From Streptomyces sp. R21 (GTDB lineage: Bacteria; Actinomycetota; Actinomycetes; Streptomycetales; Streptomycetaceae), in NCBI RefSeq assembly GCF_041051975.1, contig NZ_CP163435.1, forward strand, positions 124,001-188,000: a stretch of 64,000 nucleotides of DNA. The letters are read 5' to 3'. The position numbers were made by a program, and so were the translations under genes. Below, piece after piece: positions 59,961 to 64,000 of the stretch. Position 1 is the first letter of the stretch. Every line of letters begins with the position of its first letter. A model generated the notes under the pieces. That model worked only from the letters and a program-made list of their open reading frames with translations, made no database searches and was not told where the DNA came from.

Positions 59961-60728
59961 TCATGGTGCGATCGGGCCGAGGAAGGTCCCGCCCGAGACG
60001 TCGACGGTCTGACCGGTCACCCAGCGGCCCTGTGGGCCGGCCAGGAATGCGACGACGTCCGCGATGTCCTCCGGCTCGCCCAACCGCCCCAGCGCGGTGA
60101 TCGACTCCAGCCCGGCCACCACCTCGGGGATGGAGGTGTAGCCCGCGGTCATGTCGGTCCGCACGGCACCCGGCGCGACCGTGTTCACCGTGATGCCGCG
60201 GCGGCCGAGCTCGTTGGCCAGCGACGGTGCCATCGACTCCAGCGCCGCTTTGCTGATCGTGTAGCCGATCTGGGTGGAGACCGCGAACCGGCTGGCCGTG
60301 GAGCCCATGTTGATGATGCGTCCACCGTCGTTCAGCAGTGCCATCGCGCGCTGGACCACGAAGAACGGGGTGGCGACGTTGATCTCCATCAGCCTGCCGA
60401 ACTCCTCCTCGGTGACCTGCGAGATCGGGTTGCCCGAGCTGATGCCCGCGTTGTTGACCAGAATGTCCAGCCCGGCCCCTGCCAGCCCCACGGTCAGCTC
60501 GTCGAACAGCTGGTCCACCGCGCCGTTCTCGCCGAACCGGGCCCGGATCGCGAACGCCCGGCCGCCCGCTTCCTCGATCCGCCCCACGACCTCCTGGGCC
60601 GCCTGGTCGTTGCCGCCGTAGTGGACGGCGACCAGCGCGCCCTCGGCCGCCAGCCGCAGCGCGACCGCCCGGCCGATTCCCCGCGAACCGCCGGTCACCA
60701 GTGCCGTCCTGCCGGTCAGAAGGTTCAT
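59961..60728 (-). CDS. SDR family oxidoreductase (3-oxoacyl-ACP reductase-like)
   Basis: 255 aa from ATG 60728 with GGGAGCGG upstream. Cofactor loop VTGGSRGIGRAVALRL, NNAG motif in DILVNNAGISSG, catalytic Ser in NMGSTASRFA and YxxxK in IGYTISKAAL. C-terminal GRWVTGQTVDVSGGTF is the usual closing segment. NADP(H)-dependent; Arg in GSRGIG favours NADP. Its stop is 28 bp before the SARP start, so the SARP may be co-transcribed. Confidence 0.92.
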   Translation of the reverse strand: MNLLTGRTALVTGGSRGIGRAVALRLAAEGALVAVHYGGNDQAAQEVVGRIEEAGGRAFAIRARFGENGAVDQLFDELTVGLAGAGLDILVNNAGISSGNPISQVTEEEFGRLMEINVATPFFVVQRAMALLNDGGRIINMGSTASRFAVSTQIGYTISKAALESMAPSLANELGRRGITVNTVAPGAVRTDMTAGYTSIPEVVAGLESITALGRLGEPEDIADVVAFLAGPQGRWVTGQTVDVSGGTFLGPIAP

Positions 60729-60820
60729 TGCCGCTCCCTGTCGGATGGCCGGTCCGCAGCGGATCCGGCGATGACCCAACAGTCGCGGCGAGGGCTCACC
60801 AGGAGCTCACCGCGGGCTCA

Positions 60821-61078
60821 CCGGGGTACATACCCCTCGAAGCCTTGACGCCGGATCAGCAGCTGTTGCGCGTGCTCCTGGAGGACGACCAGGCGGCCTT
60901 CGAGCAGGCCCTGGCGCATCGTCTTGTCCAGCACCGGCAGAGCGCGTCCCCCGATGCGGCGCCCCGCAGCCTGCTGCCGCACAAGACGATCGCCCTGGCC
61001 GCTTTGGCCGTCCAGGTGCACGGCTGGGACGTGCGCGTCCGATCCGGCTACCTGCCGCAGGCCTTGCTAGTGCTGTGA
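60821..61078 (+). pseudogene. Imm49-family immunity protein C-terminal fragment
   Basis: The frame from 60821 reads YIPLEALTPDQQLLRVLLED, DQAAFEQALAHRLVQHRQ, LLPHKTIALAALAVQVHGWD and VRSGYLPQALL. This matches the C-terminal half of Imm49 immunity proteins. The N-terminal half is absent and an IS630 element is inserted at its end (TA at 61068-61069). The cognate toxin is not in the window. Confidence 0.7.
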
Positions 61079-62307
61079 CCGCATAGGTTCGCCGGGTCGG
61101 CGGTCGTGGCGGTTGCATGTGCGGTGACATCCGATCCGACCGCTGGAGGCGCGGTGGCCGAGCCCGTCCGTGTACGCAGACTGACCGACCACGAGGGGCA
61201 GAAGCTGCAGCAGATCGTGCGCCGGGGCGGCACGAGTTCGGTGCGCTACCGGCGGGCGATGATGCTGCTGGCCTCCGCTGGAGGAAAACGGGTGCCGGTG
61301 ATCGCACAGCTGGTGCAGGCCGACGAGGACACCGTCCGGGATGTGATCCACGCGTTCACCGAGAAGGGCCTGGCCTGCCTGGACCCTCGGTGGGCGGGAG
61401 GCCGTCCCCGCCAACTCAAGTCTGACGAAGAGGACTTCGTCGTCCAGACGGCCACCACCCGCCCGGTCAAGCTCGGCCAGCCTCTTACTCGCTGGTCACT
61501 GCGCAAGCTCGTCGCCTACCTGCGCAAAGTCCACGGCCGGGTGATTCGCATCGGCCGTGAGGCATTACGGTGCCTGCTCGCCCGCCGAGGCGTCACCTCC
61601 CAGCGCACCAAGACCTGGAAGGAGTCCCCGGACCCCGAAAGGGAGACGAAGCTGGACCGTATCGAGCACGTCCTGGACCGCTTCCCGGACCGGGTATTCG
61701 CCTTCGATGAGTTCGGCCCACTCGGAATCCGGCCCATCGGCGGCAGCTGCTGGGCCGAACAGACCCGGCCCGACCGGCTGCCGGCCACCTACCATCGCAC
61801 CCACGGCGTCCGGTACTTCCATGGCTGCTACTCGGTGGGCGATGACCGTCTGTGGGGCGTGAACCGCCGCAAGAAGGGTGCCGGGAACACGCTGGCCGCG
61901 CTGAAATCGATCCGCGCCGCCCGGCCCGACGGCGCACCGATCTACGTGATCCTGGACAACCTGTCCGCCCACAAGGGCGCCGACATCCGCCGCTGGGCAA
62001 AGAAGCACAAGGTCGAGCTGTGCTTCACCCCGACCTACGCCTCCTGGGCGAACCCGATCGAGGCGCACTTCGGACCACTGCGGCAGTTCACCATCGCCAA
62101 CTCCCACCACCCCAACCACACCGTCCAGACCAGGACCCTGCACTCCTACCTCCGCTGGCGCAACGCCAATGCCCGCCACTCCGACGTCCTGGCCGCCGAA
62201 CGCAAGGAACGCGCCCGAATCCGCAGCGAGAAAGGCACCCGATGGGGCGGACGCCCCCTCACAACCGCAGCCTGATCCAACCCGGCGAACCTACGCGGTC
62301 ACAGCAC
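61070..62307 (+). mobile_element. complete IS630-family insertion sequence
   Basis: 1238 bp with terminal inverted repeats of about 28 bp, differing at one position (GTGCTGTGACCGCATAGG at the left end; GTGCTGTGACCGCGTAGG as complement of the right). It is flanked by a TA dinucleotide on each side (61068-61069 and 62308-62309), the IS630/Tc1 target duplication. One transposase gene, intact. Inserted in the Imm49 remnant. Confidence 0.92.
61154..62275 (+). CDS. IS630-family transposase
   Basis: 373 aa from GTG 61154 (GGAGG at 61145-61149). N-terminal HTH (RRAMMLLASAGGKRVPVIAQ, DTVRDVIHAFTEKGL) and DDE domain with FAFDEFGPLG, VILDNLSAHKGADI and SWANPIEAHFG, the D-D-E residues. The middle segment includes the IS630 RIPYHSAP-type region TYHRTHGVRYFHGCYSVGDD. 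Complete and apparently functional. Confidence 0.93.
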   Translation: MAEPVRVRRLTDHEGQKLQQIVRRGGTSSVRYRRAMMLLASAGGKRVPVIAQLVQADEDTVRDVIHAFTEKGLACLDPRWAGGRPRQLKSDEEDFVVQTATTRPVKLGQPLTRWSLRKLVAYLRKVHGRVIRIGREALRCLLARRGVTSQRTKTWKESPDPERETKLDRIEHVLDRFPDRVFAFDEFGPLGIRPIGGSCWAEQTRPDRLPATYHRTHGVRYFHGCYSVGDDRLWGVNRRKKGAGNTLAALKSIRAARPDGAPIYVILDNLSAHKGADIRRWAKKHKVELCFTPTYASWANPIEAHFGPLRQFTIANSHHPNHTVQTRTLHSYLRWRNANARHSDVLAAERKERARIRSEKGTRWGGRPLTTAA

Positions 62308-62432
62308 TAGATCGCTGCCGTTGCGGCTCCGTAGGGCGACACGGCCGTCGGCCCACCGGCCGGCCAGGGCGCGGTAACCGTCCCACTTCTGTTATGCGCT
62401 GTTGAGCTGTCCACGGACTATCGTCCAGCGTC
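62308..62432. other. IS flank and intergenic sequence
   Basis: Starts with the TA duplicate and continues the Imm49 insertion-site flank; no gene. Confidence 0.3.
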
Positions 62433-62740
62433 ATGTCGATCACCGGTTGGCGAGCACGGGAGTTCAGCTCCCTGTTGGCCGATCTCGGTGAAGGGTTGGA
62501 TGATCTGGGGGTGCCCGAGGGGCAGCCGTTCCTGATCAGTCCGGCGGGCGTGTACGACGTGGCGCTGAACCGGTATTTCTCGGTGTGGCTGGCGTCTTCG
62601 CCGTGGAACACCCAGGCCGCCCATGCCCGGGACCTGCGCACGTACTTCGACTTCCTGTGGTTCGCGCGAGGCAGGCGGGACTGGCGTGATGCGCCCATGG
62701 ACGACCGGCGGGCGGCGTTCGAGTGGTGGGGCGGTCACCT
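62433..62740 (+). pseudogene. tyrosine-recombinase (integrase) N-terminal fragment
   Basis: From ATG 62433 the protein reads MSITGWRAREFSSLLADLGE, then YDVALNRYFSVWLASSPWNT, QAAHARDLRTYFDFLWFARG and FEWW. This is the SAM-like core-binding domain of phage-type integrases. The catalytic domain (R-H-R-Y) is missing; after about 100 codons the sequence becomes incoherent. No attachment site identified. Confidence 0.65.
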
Positions 62741-63125
62741 ACGACTGCAATGTCTGCCGGCAGCCCTACGAGCGCCCCGACCTGGCCGCCTGCGCCACGC
62801 ACGACGCGGTAGGACGGCATCATCGCGTCGAAGGCGCCCTTGAACTGCTGAATCGACCCACAAAGCCCTGACCGCACCACACGGGCCTCGACCCGGAATC
62901 CTGCGGACAGGGACTGTGCGACGGGGACTCGACGCCACGTAGGCAGGCAGTCTCCGGAATCCCAGCAGCACGCGGTGGCGGTAGCCCTCCGGCCGGCCGC
63001 CCCAGCCGTCCAGTCATGCCGGTATGGGCAGCAACGGCCGGATGGCCTGCCATTTGGGGATTCGGGCCATGCCGCAGCCGAGGACTGCCCGGATGGTCGC
63101 CTGGGCCTGAGGCCGGGGCCGCGCT
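62741..63125. other. transposase debris, possibly IS5 family
   Basis: No intact gene. On the minus strand about 62930-63092 one reads MARIPKWQAIRPLLPIPA, a stop and then in another frame DGWGGRPEGYRHRVLL, resembling the start of IS5-type transposases. A plus-strand CNVCRQPYERPDLAAC stretch (62750-62800) could be another small remnant. Confidence 0.3.
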
Positions 63126-63728
63126 TCAGCGAGGCAGCAGGACGTCGACCTGCCTGCGGATGTCCTGCACGATCTCCTCGACGCTCAAGGCGATGTTCAC
63201 GCCTGCCGCCATGCTGAGGAACATCACGGCGGACACGATGTGTGCCAGCGTCGCGGCGTCGCCCTCTGCGACCCGATCGTCTCGGCGCAGCACGGCGGCG
63301 ACGGCCTCCTCGGTCTGCGCGACGATGGCCAGTGCCGCGCCGCGCCGGGGCTCCTCGGGGTCGCCGAAGACCATCTCTCGCAGGTAGGTGCGTCCGTTGT
63401 CGATCTGGATGCGGTTGCACTCGACGATCGGCCGGACGATCGCCATCACCGCGTCCAGCACGCCGGGGACGGTCTCGGCGTCCGCCCGGCCCTGCTCAAG
63501 TGCTTCGACGTACTTGGCGTTCTGGACAAGGAGGAGGAGTTCGCCCTTGGTCTTGGCATAAAGGAACAGGGTCCCGGTGCCGATGTCGGCCTTGTCGGCG
63601 ATCTGCTGGGTCGTGACCTCATCGACGCCGTGTTCGGCGAACAGTTCACTGGCGGCAGCGACGATGCGGTCGAGTTTCTCCTGCTTGTTCCGCTCGCGCC
63701 GTCCGACCGACTGGGAGGCGACAGACAT
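63126..63728 (-). CDS. TetR-family transcriptional regulator
   Basis: 200 aa from ATG 63728. HTH at residues ~17-62 (LDRIVAAASELFAEHGVDEV, TTQQIADKADIGTGTLFLYA, KTKGELLLLV), then an all-helical ligand domain (AVMAIVRPIVECNRIQIDNG; AGVNIALSVEEIVQDIRRQV). Lies 48 bp downstream of the dehydrogenase start side on the same strand as the partial dehydrogenase at 63777, but upstream in the genome order, so operon membership is unclear. Confidence 0.9.
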   Translation of the reverse strand: MSVASQSVGRRERNKQEKLDRIVAAASELFAEHGVDEVTTQQIADKADIGTGTLFLYAKTKGELLLLVQNAKYVEALEQGRADAETVPGVLDAVMAIVRPIVECNRIQIDNGRTYLREMVFGDPEEPRRGAALAIVAQTEEAVAAVLRRDDRVAEGDAATLAHIVSAVMFLSMAAGVNIALSVEEIVQDIRRQVDVLLPR

Positions 63729-63776
63729 GGGTGGTGTCCTCGTGCGTTCTGTGTCGCCCGTCGCGGTTGCGGCGGG

Positions 63777-64000
63777 TCAGCTGTTGCCGATGACGGCCTT
63801 GCCGCGGATGCCGCCCTGGGACAGGGACTGCAGCGCCTGCGGGGTCTGGTCGAAGCCGACCACCTTTCCCACGACCGGGCGCACCACGCCCTTGTCGATG
63901 AGGGTGGTGATCTGGCGGAGCTGGTCGCCGCTGGCGCGCATGAGCATGAACTCGTACGTCACGCCGAGCTTCTTCGCCTGCTTGCGGATCTTGCGGCTCA
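63777..64000 (-). CDS. zinc-type alcohol dehydrogenase / quinone reductase (5' end outside window)
   Basis: The last 73 codons are present. KKLGVTYEFMLMRASGDQLR, QITTLIDKGVVRPVVGKVVG and FDQTPQALQSLSQGGIRGKA form the C-terminal catalytic-domain return of MDR-family zinc-binding dehydrogenases (usual ending GKVVL or GKAVI). The start and cofactor domain lie beyond 64000. Read in the same direction as the TetR gene, which follows it. Confidence 0.85.
   Translation of the reverse strand, partial: SRKIRKQAKKLGVTYEFMLMRASGDQLRQITTLIDKGVVRPVVGKVVGFDQTPQALQSLSQGGIRGKAVIGNS

Noticed and set aside
62433..62843. Functional integrase and integrative element boundary
   Set aside because: Only the N-terminal domain is present, no catalytic residues, no tRNA or attachment-site duplication seen.

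Overview
The window is about 70% GC and carries gene families typical of Streptomyces: a SCO2400-type zinc-ribbon membrane protein, a WhiJ/DUF397/anti-sigma triad, a large AfsR/SARP regulator, XRE regulators with helical-repeat C-termini, an S8 protease with a P domain, and type I-E CRISPR repeats. Frequent GTG/TTG starts and GTGA or ATGA overlaps agree. The many truncated genes, transposase remnants and dispersed repeats point to an accessory, probably chromosome-arm, region. No rRNA, tRNA or cas genes were seen.

Layout. 0-3.2 kb: a methyltransferase (cut by the window edge) and a small GRDP-like protein with a Cys-rich tail, divergent from an XRE regulator, then a MazG-like pyrophosphohydrolase. 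3.2-12 kb: a mosaic of gene fragments, two hydrolases, a subtilisin-type protease, LysR and TetR regulators, a dead IS481 transposase and four separated CRISPR remnants, all in the + orientation. 12-15 kb: a second methyltransferase with a GRDP tail remnant, and a convergent TcmP/DUF5131 pair. 16-19 kb: a two-gene operon of unknown function (43-aa membrane peptide plus coiled-coil protein), a secreted HNH nuclease, an excalibur protein and a further broken GRDP copy.

19.5-27 kb is the most interesting part: a compact RiPP-type cluster made of an XRE regulator, an M20-like protein with altered metal ligands, two related 2OG-Fe(II) oxygenase-like proteins, a 53-aa candidate precursor peptide, a YcaO protein, a TfuA protein and a convergent MFS exporter. 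YcaO plus TfuA is the known peptide-backbone thioamidation pair. The likely scheme is that YcaO/TfuA thioamidate the precursor, the oxygenases hydroxylate or desaturate it, a protease trims it and the MFS protein exports it. No characterised product with this gene set is known to me.

27-36 kb: the DUF397/XRE/anti-sigma triad, an IS110 remnant, a VOC protein, an ECF-like sigma factor coupled to a GAF-PAS-GGDEF protein with an altered GGDEF motif, and a pentapeptide-repeat membrane protein. 36-50 kb: an HNH lipoprotein, a membrane-anchored Mrr-type endonuclease, a Ser/Thr kinase-WD40 protein, several small unknowns and a 1263-aa EAD1-WD40-KAP NTPase that looks like a biological-conflict (defence) protein. 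50-64 kb: a secreted tripeptidyl-aminopeptidase-like hydrolase, a Tat-exported amidohydrolase, a VOC/cupin/MFS group, a SARP regulator with an SDR, an intact IS630-family element inside an Imm49 immunity-gene remnant, an integrase fragment, a TetR regulator and the end of a zinc-type dehydrogenase.

A ~120-bp non-coding element occurs twice (18.1 and 37.3 kb), each time beside a strong hairpin and an HNH-nuclease gene. One base pair differs in a compensatory way, which suggests a structured RNA.
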